Shown here: piece by piece, positions 41,707-52,588 of the stretch | Layout of the letters: each line of letters opens with the position of its first letter | How positions within the stretch are numbered: the first letter of the stretch is position 1 | NCBI RefSeq assembly: GCF_000377345.1 | Contig: NZ_KB898046.1 | Coordinates: 1 to 64,000 of the forward strand | DNA length: 64,000 bases | Source: Thioalkalivibrio sp. ALJ16 | GTDB lineage: Bacteria; Pseudomonadota; Gammaproteobacteria; Ectothiorhodospirales; Ectothiorhodospiraceae | Reading direction: 5' to 3' | Notes under the pieces: model-generated | What the model was told of the DNA's origin: nothing | Seen by the model: only the letters and a program-made list of their open reading frames with translations | The model's database searches: none | Position numbers and translations under genes: made by a program

Positions 41707-42636
41707 TCAAGACGGCGGCTGGCCGGCGTTTAGGGTGATGAGGAACTCGAGCAGGGCCTTCTGCGCGTGCAGGCGATTTTCGGCCTCGTCCCAGACGACG
41801 CTTTGCGGGCCTTCCAGCACCTCTGTCGAGACCTCTTCCTCGCGGTGGGCGGGGAGGCAGTGCATGAACAGGGCATCGTCGTTGGCCAGGCGCATCAGGT
41901 CGGCATCGACGAAGAAGCCGGTAAACGCGCGGCGGCGCGCGCTCTTTTCCTGCTCCTGGCCCATGCTGGCCCAAACATCGGTGACGACCAGGTCCGCGCC
42001 TTCGGCGGCGGCGCGGGCATCGCGGGTCAGTTCGAAGTGTTCGCGCGTGGTATCGACGACGCCGGGTTCCGGATCGTAGCCCTCGGGGCAGGCGGCCACC
42101 AGCTGGAAGTCCAGCAGGCGCGCGGCGTACATGTAGCTGTGGCACATGTTGTTGCCGTCGCCGATCCAGGCCACGCGCTTGCCGTGGATATCGCCGCGAT
42201 GTTCGAAATAGGTCTGCAGGTCGGCCAGCAGCTGGGCCGGGTGTTCGAAGTCGGTCAGGCCGTTGATGACGGGCACCGAGGCGTGCTTGGCGAACAGCTC
42301 GATCTTCTCGTGTTCGTAGGTGCGGATCATCACGCAGTCGACCATGCGCGAGAGCACGCGGGCGGTGTCCTCGATCGGCTCGCCACGGCCCAGCTGGGTG
42401 TCGCGCGGGGACAGGAACAGGGCGTTGCCACCCAGCTGCTGCATGCCCACCTCGAACGAGACCCGGGTCCGGGTGGAGGACTTCTCGAAGATCATGCCCA
42501 GGGTCTTCCCGCGCAGCAGATCGTCATGGTGTTCGCCGGACTTCAGTTGCTGCTTGAGCTCAATCGCGCGCTGAATAAGGGCGCGGGTCTCGTCTCCGGA
42601 GAGGTCGAGAAACGAGAGGTAGTGGCGTGGGTTCAT
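41707..42636 (-). CDS. argF: Ornithine carbamoyltransferase
   Basis: 309 residues. [13 protein letters not shown] (carbamoyl-phosphate loop), HPAQLLADL, and [13 protein letters not shown] (ornithine-side Cys) are the family motifs. Start ATG overlaps the argD stop (ATGA). Makes citrulline for arginine synthesis. Confidence 0.97.
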   Translation of the reverse strand: MNPRHYLSFLDLSGDETRALIQRAIELKQQLKSGEHHDDLLRGKTLGMIFEKSSTRTRVSFEVGMQQLGGNALFLSPRDTQLGRGEPIEDTARVLSRMVDCVMIRTYEHEKIELFAKHASVPVINGLTDFEHPAQLLADLQTYFEHRGDIHGKRVAWIGDGNNMCHSYMYAARLLDFQLVAACPEGYDPEPGVVDTTREHFELTRDARAAAEGADLVVTDVWASMGQEQEKSARRRAFTGFFVDADLMRLANDDALFMHCLPAHREEEVSTEVLEGPQSVVWDEAENRLHAQKALLEFLITLNAGQPPS

Positions 42637-43829
42637 GCGGGGACCTCGTTCGCTTGGGGGGAGGCAAGAAAGGCCTCCACCAGGTCGGCTACGGTGGCGG
42701 CGATCTGTTCCACCTGGGCGTCGTCGATGATGAGCGGGGGCAGCAGGCGGATCACCCGCTCGGCGGTTACGTTGAGGATCAGCCCTCGTTCCAGGGCGGC
42801 CATCACCAGCTCGCCGGCAGGGCGGTCGAGTTCGACCCCGATCATCAGGCCGCGACCGCGTACGGCGACCACGCCGGTATGCGCGGCGAGGCGGTCGCGC
42901 AGCCGTGCCAGCAGCAGCTCGCCCTGGCGTGCGGCCTGTTCGCACAGGGCCTCGTCCTGCATCACGTCGAGCACGGCCAGTGCGGCCCGGCATACCAGCG
43001 GGTTGCCGCCGAACGTGGTCCCGTGCATGCCGGGGCTGAACAGGTCCCGGGCGGCGCCGGCGACTAGATTGGCACCGATCGGGATGCCATTGCCCAGACC
43101 CTTGGCCAGGCTGATCACGTCCGGGGTGACGGCCTCGTGCTGGAACGCAAACCAGTGGCCGGTCCGGCCGATGCCGGCCTGGATCTCGTCCAGCATCAGC
43201 AGCCAGCCGGTGCGGTCGCACAGTTCGCGCAGGCGCCGCAGGTAGCCGGGGGGCGGGACATGAATCCCGCCTTCGCCGGTGACCGGCTCGACCAGAATGG
43301 CGACCACGTCAGGGTCGGTTGCCAGCGCCTCGACCGCATCGGCGTCCCCGTGCGCTACGTGCACGAAGCCGGAGACCAGGGGTTCGAAGCCGGCCCGGAC
43401 CTTTGCGTTGCCGGTGGCCGACAGAGTCGCCATGGTGCGGCCATGGAAGCTGCCCTCCATCACCACGATTTTGGGCTCGGCGACGCCGCGGGCGCGGCCA
43501 TGCAGGCGGGCGAGCTTGATCGCCGCTTCATTGGCCTCTGCGCCGGAATTGCAGAAGAAGGCGCGGTCCATGCCGGACAGCGCGCACAGGCGCCGCGCCA
43601 GCTGTTCCTGCAGCGGGATGCGATAGAGGTTCGAGGTGTGTACCAGGGTGCTGGCCTGGTCGCAGACGGCCTGGGCCACCTTGGGGTGGGCATGCCCGAG
43701 GCCACACACCGCGATCCCCGACAGCGCGTCGAGATAGCGCTTGCCGTCGGTATCCCACAGCCAGGCGCCTTCGCCGCGCTCGAAGGCAACGGGCAGGCGC
43801 TTGTAGGTGTTCTGCAGGGCGTCGCTCAT
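42633..43829 (-). CDS. argD: Acetylornithine aminotransferase
   Basis: 398 residues from ATG 43829. PLP lysine in [29 protein letters not shown] and [17 protein letters not shown] are class-III aminotransferase motifs. Forms an operon with argF. May also serve in lysine synthesis as N-succinyl-DAP aminotransferase. Confidence 0.95.
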   Translation of the reverse strand: MSDALQNTYKRLPVAFERGEGAWLWDTDGKRYLDALSGIAVCGLGHAHPKVAQAVCDQASTLVHTSNLYRIPLQEQLARRLCALSGMDRAFFCNSGAEANEAAIKLARLHGRARGVAEPKIVVMEGSFHGRTMATLSATGNAKVRAGFEPLVSGFVHVAHGDADAVEALATDPDVVAILVEPVTGEGGIHVPPPGYLRRLRELCDRTGWLLMLDEIQAGIGRTGHWFAFQHEAVTPDVISLAKGLGNGIPIGANLVAGAARDLFSPGMHGTTFGGNPLVCRAALAVLDVMQDEALCEQAARQGELLLARLRDRLAAHTGVVAVRGRGLMIGVELDRPAGELVMAALERGLILNVTAERVIRLLPPLIIDDAQVEQIAATVADLVEAFLASPQANEVPA

Positions 43830-43848
43830 GGGGTTCTCCGAAACCAAA

Positions 43849-43872
43849 GAGCCGGCGGAGGGCCGCCGGCTC
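43849..43872 (-). terminator. Terminator downstream of sodB
   Basis: Perfect 10-bp stem GAGCCGGCGG/CCGCCGGCTC with a 4-nt loop. On the minus strand it is followed by TTTGGTTTC. It isolates argD-argF from sodB transcription. Confidence 0.75.
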
Positions 43873-43932
43873 GATGAAAGGCGCGGCCGCGCCATGCGGC
43901 CAAAGGCGCCAAGTATATCGCCGCTTGGGGCG

Positions 43933-44514
43933 TTACTTCATCTGCTGGGCAACGAAGTCCCAGTTCACCACGGCCCAGAAGTTCTCGAGGTACTTCGGGC
44001 GGGCATTGCGGTAATCGATGTAGTAGGCGTGTTCCCAGACATCGCAGGTCAGCAGCGGGGTCTTGCCATCACGCATCGGATTCGCGGCGTTGGAGGTATT
44101 CACGATCTCCAGCGAGCCGTCGCCGTTCTGCACCAGCCAGGTCCAGCCGGAACCGAAGTTGGCGACCGCGGAGTCGTTGAACTTTTCCTTGAAGGCATCG
44201 AACGAACCGAAGGCGCTGTTGATCGCGTCGGCCAGCTTGCCGGACGGCTCGCCGCCGGCGTCCGGACCCATGCAGTTGAAGTAGAAGGTATGGTTCCAGA
44301 CCTGGGCGCCATTGTTGAAGATGCCGCCGGCCGGGGCCTTCTTGACGATGTCTTCCAGCGTGGCGTTTTCGAACTCGGAGCCCGGCAGCAGGCCGTTCAG
44401 CTTGGTCACGTAGGTCGCGTGGTGCTTGTCGTGATGGAATTCCAGCGTCTCGGCGGAGATGTGCGGCTCCAGCGCGTTCTTGGCATAGGGCAGTTCGGGC
44501 AGTTCGTAGGCCAT
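43933..44514 (-). CDS. sodB: Iron superoxide dismutase
   Basis: 193 residues. Metal ligands His27 (LEFHHDKHHATYV), His (WNHTFYFNCM), Asp and His in CDVWEHAYYIDYRN. The Gln of NNGAQVWNH and the AQQMK-type C-terminus fit the Fe type rather than Mn. Cytosolic. Single gene with terminator. Confidence 0.95.
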   Translation of the reverse strand: MAYELPELPYAKNALEPHISAETLEFHHDKHHATYVTKLNGLLPGSEFENATLEDIVKKAPAGGIFNNGAQVWNHTFYFNCMGPDAGGEPSGKLADAINSAFGSFDAFKEKFNDSAVANFGSGWTWLVQNGDGSLEIVNTSNAANPMRDGKTPLLTCDVWEHAYYIDYRNARPKYLENFWAVVNWDFVAQQMK

Positions 44515-44702
44515 GAAAGACTCCTTGATTCGTGTCGTGAGAAACTGGATGAACGGTGCCCCGGGCGGGGACCGTCCTGTAACGCGTCAACGATAGTCAC
44601 GTTGCCCGGGTGATGCAATTCCCGATAATGAGGGTTGGTTTTAAGGAAGCGCGGATTTTCCGCGTTGCCTTATCAACAGGCCCCTCCTGAACACAGAGGC
44701 CC

Positions 44703-46214
44703 ATGGCGGACAGCGACGACACGTCACGGCAACCCGAAACTGCGGCCCCGGCACCCGCTCCGGTGAACTGGCGCGGGCGCATCGGCCTGATGCTCGGCCC
44801 GGCGATCTTCGGGCTGTTCCTGGTGATACCGGCACCGGCGGCATTCGAGCCGGCGGCCTGGTGGGTGCTGGGGCTGACCCTGTTCATGGCGACCTGGTGG
44901 ATCAGCGAGGCGTTGCCGCTGCCGGTCACGGCGCTTTTGCCGATTGCACTGCTGCCGCTGCTGGGTGTGGTTCCGATGGACGAGGCGACCGCACCCTACG
45001 CCAACCCGATCATCTTCCTGTTCATGGGCGGCTTCGCGATTGCGCTGGCGGTGCAGCGATGGAATCTGCATCGGCGCATGGCGCTGGCGATCCTCGTGCG
45101 TTCGGGGGATCACCTGCACATGCTGGTCGGGGCGTTCATGCTGGCGACGGCGGGGCTTTCGATGTGGGTCAGCAACACCGCGACGGCGGCCCTGATGCTG
45201 CCGATTGCGCTGTCGGTGCTGGCCCTGATCGAGAAAGGCGCGCAACCGAGCGGGCAGGGGGCAGGTGCCGATGCGCGGCGACCCGCGCTGGCCCTGCTGC
45301 TGGGGATTGCATTCGCCGCGAACATCGGCGGCATGGCGACGATTATCGGCTCGCCCCCGAATGCGCTGACCGCCGCCTACCTGGCGGACCGGCACGCCAT
45401 CGAGATCGGTTTCGTGCAGTGGATGCTGCTGGGCCTGCCCCTGGCCGCGACGCTGCTGGCGCTGGCCTGGTGGCTGCTGACGCGCTGGGTCTTTCCCGTC
45501 CATCGGGTGCGCCTCAATGGCCTGGCCTCGCTGCTGGACGAGCAGCGTGCCGAGGTGGGGGCCTGGTCGGTCGCGGAGAAACGGGTGGCGGGGGTGTTCG
45601 CGCTGGTCGCCCTGCTGTGGTTGTCGCGCCCATTGCTGGATGACTGGCTGCCGCTGGAGCTGACCGACGCCGGTATCGCGATACTCGGGGCGGGCCTGCT
45701 GTTTCTGCTGCCTTCGGGCTCGCGCGAGCAGCGCGCGCTGCTGGCCTGGGACAATACCCGGGAGCTGCCCTGGGGCGTGCTGCTGCTGGTCGGCGGCGGT
45801 CTGAGCCTGGGGGCGGCGATCGAGTCCAGTGGCCTGGCGGAGCTCGCGGCCGATGCCCTGATCGCGGCGCAGGCCTGGCCGTTGATCCTGGTAATGGGCG
45901 GGGTGGTCGTGGTCACCATGGCGCTCTCCCACGTGACCAGCAATACCGCCACCGCGGCCACCCTGCTGCCCCTGGTGGCGGCGCTGGCGATGCGCATGGA
46001 GATTCCCGTGCTGTTGCTGGCCCTGCCGGTGGCCTTCGCGGCCTCGGTGGCCTTCATGCTGCCGGTGGCTACGCCGCCCAATGCCATTGTGTTCGCGAGC
46101 AACCGCCTGCGCGTGGTCGACATGATCCGCGGTGGTGCACCGCTGTCGCTGGTGGCGATCCTGCTGGTCAGCCTCGCGGTGTATTTCCTCGCCGAACGCC
46201 TCGTACTTGCCTGA
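44703..46214 (+). CDS. DASS/SLC13-family anion transporter
   Basis: 503 residues with about 11-12 membrane helices. Two inverted repeats each carry the SNT hairpin (MWVSNTATAALMLP and SHVTSNTATAATLLPL) that binds Na+ and carboxylate or sulfate in the DASS family. Conserved FVSG-type N-terminal residues (WISEALPLPVTALLPIALLP) also match. Likely a Na+-dependent dicarboxylate or sulfate importer; which one cannot be told from sequence. Confidence 0.9.
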   Translation: MADSDDTSRQPETAAPAPAPVNWRGRIGLMLGPAIFGLFLVIPAPAAFEPAAWWVLGLTLFMATWWISEALPLPVTALLPIALLPLLGVVPMDEATAPYANPIIFLFMGGFAIALAVQRWNLHRRMALAILVRSGDHLHMLVGAFMLATAGLSMWVSNTATAALMLPIALSVLALIEKGAQPSGQGAGADARRPALALLLGIAFAANIGGMATIIGSPPNALTAAYLADRHAIEIGFVQWMLLGLPLAATLLALAWWLLTRWVFPVHRVRLNGLASLLDEQRAEVGAWSVAEKRVAGVFALVALLWLSRPLLDDWLPLELTDAGIAILGAGLLFLLPSGSREQRALLAWDNTRELPWGVLLLVGGGLSLGAAIESSGLAELAADALIAAQAWPLILVMGGVVVVTMALSHVTSNTATAATLLPLVAALAMRMEIPVLLLALPVAFAASVAFMLPVATPPNAIVFASNRLRVVDMIRGGAPLSLVAILLVSLAVYFLAERLVLA

Positions 46215-46371
46215 CGGGCCGTCCCGTCTCTGTGCCGGCCCCGTTCCGCGTTGGCCTTGCGGGCTACCGGTTTGCACCCTGTGTCGGTAGAATCCCGCGC
46301 CCTTCGGCGCTCGTCAGCGTCTACAGTTATCGGTAGAGCCAGCGATGGTGGGCAGTGTGGGATGGTTTCGC

Positions 46372-46398
46372 TCAAGTCCCCGCGACCGCAGCCGTTAA
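46372..46398 (+). promoter_or_regulatory. Sigma-28 (FliA) promoter of the chemoreceptor gene
   Basis: TCAAGTCC, an 11-nt spacer and GCCGTTAA match the flagellar sigma-28 consensus (TAAAGTTT-N11-GCCGATAA) with ideal spacing, 68 bp before the chemoreceptor start. Confidence 0.75.
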
Positions 46399-46466
46399 AC
46401 AGCCTGTAACCCGGCGACCCCGTGCATGCCGGAAAACGAGATCGCAGGGACTGAGGGAGCCCACAC

Positions 46467-48377
46467 ATGTTCGACAACATCCGAATCGGTATCCGGCTGA
46501 TGGCCGGCATTATCCTGCTGGTCGTGCTGGCGGTGGTCGTCACGCTGGTCGTGGTGGTCCAGAGCCTGGGGACCATGGGGGAACGCGCGGAACAACGCGA
46601 GATGAACGATCTGGCGGAGCAGCTGATCGGTCGTCTGGATCAGGAGGCGGCGCGCGCCACTTCGATGGCCGAGACCGTGGCGCGGATACCGGACGTGGAA
46701 GCCGCGCTGGCGGCCGGGGATCGGGACCGGCTCGCCGAGCTGACGGTGCCGACGTTCGATGCCCTGCGCGAGCGCTACGGGGCGGAGCAGTACCAGTTCC
46801 ATACCCCGCCGGCGACCTCCTTCCTGCGGGTGCATCGACCGGATCGCTACGGCGATGACCTCTCCGGTTTCCGCCAGACGGTGGTCGAGACCAATGCCTC
46901 CCGCGCGCCGGTGTCGGGGCTCGAGGAAGGCGTGGCCGGCCTCGGGATCCGCGGCGTTGCGCCGATCGCGCACCAGGGCGAGCACGTCGGGTCGGTGGAG
47001 TTCGGCCTGTCCTTTGGCGATTCCTTCTTCGAGGATTTCACGGCCGATACCGAGGCGCCGGTGGCGCTGTATCTGCGCAGTGACGGCCGCTTCAGCCGCT
47101 TTGGCGGGACCATCGACGGGGATTCGAGCTTCAGCGAGGCCGAGATGCGCCGGGTGCTGGATGGCGACGAGATCGTGCGCCAGGTCCGTTACAACGGCAC
47201 GCCGATGGCTGTGATCGGGCGTCCGGTGCGGGACTTCTCGGGTGACGCGGTCGGCGTGCTCGAGCTGATGGTGGATCGTTCCGCCTACGTGGCGATGACG
47301 CGCAATGCCACCGGTACGGTGGTCGCTGTCGGCACGGCGGTGGTCCTGCTCGGCGCGCTGATGGCCTGGCTGCTCACGCGCAGCATCGTGCGGCCGCTGT
47401 GCCAGACCGTGGTGCGCTTGAACGACATCGCCAGTGGCGAGGGCGATCTGACGCGCAAGCTCGAGGTTTCCGGGCGCAACGAGCTGGGCGAACTGTCGGA
47501 GGCCTTCAATGCCTTCGTCGAAAAGATCCGGGCACTGATCCAGCAGGTCGCAGCTGGCTCCGATCAGGTCGCGGCCGCCGCGAACGAGCTCTCCGCGACC
47601 AGCGAGGAGACCAACGAACAGGTGCGGCGACAGAAGGCCGAGACCGACCAGGTGGCCACTGCGATGAACGAGATGACCGCCACGGTGCAGGAAGTGGCGC
47701 GCAATGCGGCGGATGCCGCCGCGGCGGCCCAAAGCACCGATCAGGACGCCAATGCCGGGCAGCAGGTGGTGCAGAAGACGGTCAATGCGATCAATGGCCT
47801 GTCCGCGCAGGTGGATAGCGCGGCGGAGGTGGTCGGGCGCCTGTCCCAGGATGCCGAGGAGATCAACAAGGTCCTCGAGGTGATTGGCGGCATCGCCGAC
47901 CAGACCAACCTGCTCGCGCTGAACGCGGCGATCGAGGCGGCACGGGCCGGAGAACAGGGGCGCGGTTTCGCGGTGGTGGCCGACGAGGTGCGTACCCTGG
48001 CCAGCCGCACGCAGGATTCCACCCACGAGATCCAGCAGATGATCGAGCGCGTGCAGAGCGGCACGCGCGAGGCGGTGCGGGCGATGGAGGATGGTCGTGC
48101 CAAGGCCCACGAAAGCGTGGAGCAGGTGAATCTGGCCGGCGAGTCGCTGGTTGCGATCACCCAGTCGGTCACGCGCATCAGCGACATGAACACCCAGATC
48201 GCCAGTGCGGCCGAGGAGCAGTCCACCGTGGCCGAGGAGATCAACCGCAACGTGGCCAACATCACTGAGGTGCTGGATCAGACCGCGTCCGGCTCCGAGC
48301 AGATCCGCAACGCCGCCGAGGAACTGTCCAAGCTGGCCTCGGAGCAGCAGGAGCGCGTGGGCCAGTTCAAGGTCTGA
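46467..48377 (+). CDS. Methyl-accepting chemotaxis protein
   Basis: 636 residues. Membrane helix (about 10-31), periplasmic double-Cache domain (about 35-280; [20 protein letters not shown] is a dCache_3-type motif), second helix (about 283-305), HAMP, and a signalling domain with the invariant hairpin [20 protein letters not shown] then [14 protein letters not shown]. No C-terminal CheR pentapeptide. Transcribed from its own sigma-28 promoter, so part of the motility regulon. Confidence 0.94.
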   Translation: MFDNIRIGIRLMAGIILLVVLAVVVTLVVVVQSLGTMGERAEQREMNDLAEQLIGRLDQEAARATSMAETVARIPDVEAALAAGDRDRLAELTVPTFDALRERYGAEQYQFHTPPATSFLRVHRPDRYGDDLSGFRQTVVETNASRAPVSGLEEGVAGLGIRGVAPIAHQGEHVGSVEFGLSFGDSFFEDFTADTEAPVALYLRSDGRFSRFGGTIDGDSSFSEAEMRRVLDGDEIVRQVRYNGTPMAVIGRPVRDFSGDAVGVLELMVDRSAYVAMTRNATGTVVAVGTAVVLLGALMAWLLTRSIVRPLCQTVVRLNDIASGEGDLTRKLEVSGRNELGELSEAFNAFVEKIRALIQQVAAGSDQVAAAANELSATSEETNEQVRRQKAETDQVATAMNEMTATVQEVARNAADAAAAAQSTDQDANAGQQVVQKTVNAINGLSAQVDSAAEVVGRLSQDAEEINKVLEVIGGIADQTNLLALNAAIEAARAGEQGRGFAVVADEVRTLASRTQDSTHEIQQMIERVQSGTREAVRAMEDGRAKAHESVEQVNLAGESLVAITQSVTRISDMNTQIASAAEEQSTVAEEINRNVANITEVLDQTASGSEQIRNAAEELSKLASEQQERVGQFKV

Positions 48378-48408
48378 TCACGACGCGCGGCTTCGTTCGG
48401 GATAACGG

Positions 48409-48577
48409 CCGGGGCCAAGCTCAAAAGCGGCTCACAGGAAGTCGGGAAGACAGGAAGGATTTCGCCGGGATGCGACGTCAGCCCCGGGATGGCCGGACCA
48501 CGGCCTCGTCCCAACAACCAAAATCTTCCCGCCTTCCAATCTTCCTGTGAATCGCCCTGGCTTTTGACCTGGTCCTT
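48409..48577. repeat. Palindromic GGAAG repeat, copy D
   Basis: Left arm AAGCGGCTCACAGGAAGTCG then GGAAGACAGGAAGG, right arm CCTTCCAATCTTCCTGTGAA then TCGCCCTGGCTTTTGACC; unique core. Between the convergent chemoreceptor and amidohydrolase genes. Confidence 0.8.
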
Positions 48578-48607
48578 CTGCCCGAGCTTCCTGGGGAACG
48601 CAGGAGG

Positions 48608-49441
48608 TTAGTGCGCGGGAAAGAGCCGCTCGCCGTTTTCGAAGGCGATGGCGCGGGCGATGTCTTCGGGTAGCTGTCGCAGCCAGGCGCGGGTCTCGTC
48701 CTTCAGTTGGGTGTACTGCTGCCAGCGATGGGCGGTGAAGGTATCCACGCCGATCAGGAAGCGGTCGGGGTGGTCCAGGAACAGTTCGAACCAGTCATCG
48801 TCGATCGTGCCGCCAGGATTGATGCGCGGGTTGCGCATGGAGAGATCCATGTGCATGCGCGGATGCCGCTCGAGGTAGTCGCGCACCAGTGGCGGGTAGG
48901 CATAGCTGCCGGCGTGGGCCCAGAGGATGCGCACCTCCGGATGGGTCGCGTAGGCGTGGTCGATGACCGCCGGGTCGCCGTGGATCATCACGGTCAGGTC
49001 CCGCGCAACGGCCAGGTCCAGCAGCTGTTCAAAGCCCGGGGCAAAACGGTCATCCGCCAGGATGTGAAATTCTCCTAGCCCCTGCCAGCGGATTTCGGAC
49101 GCATCCAGCATCGTGGCGATGCGTTCGCCCAGGTCCTCGACGTGCATCCAGTCCATCTTGCGGCCCAGGCGTTGGGAAACCTCCAGGAACGGCACCAGGC
49201 GTGTATCCGTGCCGGCCTGCAGGCGCCGGATCAGCGCCGGGTCCGGGGTCATCACAATCGCGGAGCGGACCTCGTTGGAGGCCAGGGTGCGGGCCACGTC
49301 GGTGATGCCGAAGGTCTCGATCACCGCCGGGCGGTAATGCAGGTGGGCATCGAAGATCGGTGTGGTGGCGCTGGCCGCTGTGAACGGCAGTGCGAGAACC
49401 AGGCCAATTGCGGCAATCGCGGGACGCAGGCGTGTCTGCAT
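48608..49441 (-). CDS. Secreted amidohydrolase-2-family protein
   Basis: 277 residues from ATG 49441 with signal peptide (AIAAIGLVLALPFTAASA). Metal-dependent TIM-barrel hydrolase features: DAHLHYRP metal motif, MIHGDPAV, LWAHAGSY and GVDTFTAHRW. Substrate unknown; the family includes decarboxylases and lactonases. Probably periplasmic. Confidence 0.82.
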   Translation of the reverse strand: MQTRLRPAIAAIGLVLALPFTAASATTPIFDAHLHYRPAVIETFGITDVARTLASNEVRSAIVMTPDPALIRRLQAGTDTRLVPFLEVSQRLGRKMDWMHVEDLGERIATMLDASEIRWQGLGEFHILADDRFAPGFEQLLDLAVARDLTVMIHGDPAVIDHAYATHPEVRILWAHAGSYAYPPLVRDYLERHPRMHMDLSMRNPRINPGGTIDDDWFELFLDHPDRFLIGVDTFTAHRWQQYTQLKDETRAWLRQLPEDIARAIAFENGERLFPAH

Positions 49442-49463
49442 GGGGGGGGCGGATCTGCGGTCG

Positions 49464-49898
49464 TCAGGAGCGCGGCGCGCTGTCGGGCGCGGCGGCGGTT
49501 TCCGGTTGTTCCGGGTCGAAGCGGTTGCGCAGGTAGCGGATGATGACATCGGACTCGTACAGCCAGCGCACCGAGCCGTCGTCCTCTTCCACCCGCAGGC
49601 AGGGCACCTGGAGGCGGCCACCCTCGTTCTGCAGCTCCTCACGCCAGGGACCGGCGGCCTGGGCGTTGCGCAGTTCGATATCCAGCGACAGGCGCTGCAT
49701 CGCGCGCCGGGCCTTGATGCAGAACGGACAGGCCGGGAAGTGGTAAAGCGCCAGGGCCCGCGTCTGCTCGTCCACGCGCGCCTGTTCGGCCGGGTCGCGT
49801 TCGATCCCGCGCGGTCGTGAGACGCGCTCCCCGATCAGCATGAACGGGGTGAGGATCAGGCGTACGCCACGGAAAAAGGTTCGGATCAGGAATCGCAT
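49464..49898 (-). CDS. Glutaredoxin-like / GST N-terminal domain protein
   Basis: 144 residues. N-terminal amphipathic/membrane-associated region (FLIRTFFRGVRLILTPFMLI), then a thioredoxin fold with the active site FPACPFCIKARRAM and cis-Pro segment LQVPCLRVEE. Likely glutathione-dependent disulfide reduction at the inner membrane. Separated by 22 nt from the downstream amidohydrolase start. Confidence 0.8.
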   Translation of the reverse strand: MRFLIRTFFRGVRLILTPFMLIGERVSRPRGIERDPAEQARVDEQTRALALYHFPACPFCIKARRAMQRLSLDIELRNAQAAGPWREELQNEGGRLQVPCLRVEEDDGSVRWLYESDVIIRYLRNRFDPEQPETAAAPDSAPRS

Positions 49899-49982
49899 GG
49901 CGAGAGCATGCCACAGGAGCCCGCAGCCGTTACAGCATCCCGACGGCCGGAGTGTTAGTCATGTGCTGTGGATGGCTGTTTG

Positions 49983-50272
49983 AAGGCACGCAGAAGGGGC
50001 AGGTCAAGGTCAAGGGGATTCACAGGAAGTCGGGAAGACAGGAAGGGGGCTTGGTGGGGTAGAGGAACGGCCAGGCTTGCCGGGGGGGTGATGTGAAGGC
50101 AGTGGCTGAGTAGTCGCGGGCGGGGGCTTCGCGGGCAAACCCGCTCCCACAGGGGGCTTGCCCGGTGTGCCGCACGGATCGCAAGTCCGGCGATTTCTGG
50201 CCAATCCATTCTTCGTGTCTTCCAGCCTTCCTGTTCAGCGCCCTTGACCGGGCCCTTCTGCGTGCGCTTTGT
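49983..50272. repeat. Palindromic GGAAG repeat, copy E, with nested REP
   Basis: Left arm GGTCAAGGTCAAGGGGATTC then ACAGGAAGTCGGGAAGACAGGAAG, right arm GTCTTCCAGCCTTCCTGTTC then AGCGCCCTTGACC, with outer matches AAGGCACGCAGAAGGG and its complement. The core is longer (about 170 nt) because a REP (50125-50151) sits inside it. Part of the 400-bp gap between the glutaredoxin and DsrE genes. Confidence 0.8.
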
Positions 50273-50298
50273 GTTGAAACGACCTGTGCGACGGGAGG

Positions 50299-50922
50299 TC
50301 AGGGGGTGCCGAAGTCGAACTGCCAGGGGTCCTGGTCGGGGGCGTCGAGCAGGGAGGGGCGCAGGCGAATCACCTCGTAGCCGCGGCTGCGGTAGTCGTC
50401 GAGGCGGTCGGGCGCGTTGGCGGTGACCTCGACAAAGCCGGCGAAGGCGTCCGGCTCGATGCCGCGCCATTCGGCGAAGGTGCCGCAGACCTCGACGTTC
50501 ACGCCTTCATCGCGGACCAGGGCTTCCACATCGCGATGCAGCCCCGGGTGCGTGGACGTCTCGCCACGGGCCAGGCTGAACTGCTCGGCACCATGGCTGA
50601 CCACGGCGATCGGAAAGTCCGGATCGCGTTCGCGCAGCTGGGCGATGTTCGCGCGAATCTCGGGCAGGAGCGCGGACAGTGCCGCGCGGTCGTTCTCGAT
50701 CAGTTCGAAGACAACACCCGTGGGGAGCTCGTCGCGCTGCAGCAGCTGCACGATGGCGTCCGAGGCGGCCTCCTCGGGTACGGGCTCGGGTGCGCTCATG
50801 GGCGCATCGAGCGGGTGGCCCGCCAGTACCGGGGCGGACGCCAGCAGTGCGAGCAGATACAGCAGCACACAGGTGCTGCGGCGGTTCGAATTCGCAGTGA
50901 AGCGGGGTCGGGTGCTCGTCAT
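50299..50922 (-). CDS. Secreted DsrE-like protein
   Basis: 207 residues from ATG 50922, with signal peptide (CVLLYLLALLASAPVLAG). The C-terminal 130 residues follow the DsrE/DsrF fold: FPIAVVSHGAEQFSL, and a Cys in VNVEVCGTFAEWRGI at the position of the family's conserved cysteine. DsrE-like proteins carry sulfur on that Cys; export to the periplasm suggests sulfur-compound handling. Shine-Dalgarno GGGAGG abuts the ATG, which is unusual. Confidence 0.72.
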   Translation of the reverse strand: MTSTRPRFTANSNRRSTCVLLYLLALLASAPVLAGHPLDAPMSAPEPVPEEAASDAIVQLLQRDELPTGVVFELIENDRAALSALLPEIRANIAQLRERDPDFPIAVVSHGAEQFSLARGETSTHPGLHRDVEALVRDEGVNVEVCGTFAEWRGIEPDAFAGFVEVTANAPDRLDDYRSRGYEVIRLRPSLLDAPDQDPWQFDFGTP

Positions 50923-50989
50923 CCTCCCATTCAAGCGGGCTGCGGCCGGCGACGCAACCGGCTGTATCCGGCCGTTGCCGGGGGAGCGG

Positions 50990-51712
50990 TCAGTGGCGGT
51001 CCCCGGTGGCCTGTTCGGCCATCTGTTCGTAGCTGGTGTGGCGCACGTCCTTGCCCTTGACGAAGTAGACGACGTATTCGCAGATGTTGCGGGCGCGATC
51101 GCCGATCCGTTCCAGGGAGCGGGTGGCCCAGACGATATCCATCAGGCGTGGCACCGAATCGGGTACGGCGGTCATCTGCTTCATCAGCTTGTGGGTGATG
51201 GTCTCGTACAGGCTGTCGATCTGAATATCCAGCTGCGCCACCCGGACCGCCTGATCGACATCCATGCGGGCAAAGGCGTCCAGTGCGCCGCGGGTCATCT
51301 CGCGGGCGTGTTCGCCCATGCTGGCGATATCCGCCATCGGCGCGCTATTGCGGTCCTCGTCCAGCAGGTGCAGGCCCATGCGGCCGACCCGCTCGGCCTC
51401 GTCGCCCATGCGCTCCAGGTCGGTGATGGTCTTGATCACCGCGATCACCAGGCGCAGGTCGGAGGCGGTGGGCTGGCGCCGGGCGAGGATGTGGGTGCAT
51501 TCCTCGTCGATCTCGACTTCCTTGGCGTTGACCTGATAGTCCGAGGTCATCACCTTTTCGGCGAGTTCGACATCCCCCTCCACCATGGCGTGTACGGCAT
51601 CGGCAAGCTGCTGTTCGACCAGGCCGCCCATGGCCATCACCTGCTTGATGATGTCCTCGAGCTCCGCATTGAACTGCTGCGAGATGTGCTGCTTGAAGAA
51701 GGTCTTGTCCAT
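50990..51712 (-). CDS. phoU: Phosphate uptake regulator PhoU
   Basis: 240 residues. Two three-helix PhoU repeats with metal-binding motifs ERMGDEAERVG and ERIGDRARNICEY. Links PstB to PhoR to switch off the regulon in high phosphate. Last gene of pstC-pstA-pstB-phoU, 11 nt after pstB. Confidence 0.96.
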   Translation of the reverse strand: MDKTFFKQHISQQFNAELEDIIKQVMAMGGLVEQQLADAVHAMVEGDVELAEKVMTSDYQVNAKEVEIDEECTHILARRQPTASDLRLVIAVIKTITDLERMGDEAERVGRMGLHLLDEDRNSAPMADIASMGEHAREMTRGALDAFARMDVDQAVRVAQLDIQIDSLYETITHKLMKQMTAVPDSVPRLMDIVWATRSLERIGDRARNICEYVVYFVKGKDVRHTSYEQMAEQATGDRH

Positions 51713-51723
51713 TTTGTGCGCCC

Positions 51724-52554
<831 letters not shown>

Positions 52555-52588
52555 CTCGGGTACTCCATGGGGAACAGGGTTCGACGCA

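Noticed and set aside
44640-44690. Terminator from the imperfect hairpin AAGGAAGCGCGGA
   Set aside because: It is weakly paired with mismatches, no T-run follows in either direction, and it lies upstream of both divergent genes.
46300-46466. Possible c-di-GMP (GEMM) riboswitch before the chemoreceptor
   Set aside because: No conserved GEMM core or tetraloop pattern; the region is better explained by the sigma-28 promoter at 46372.
46395-48110. Long open frame antisense to the chemoreceptor gene
   Set aside because: Shadow of a high-GC coding sequence, rich in His/Arg/Leu, without family features.
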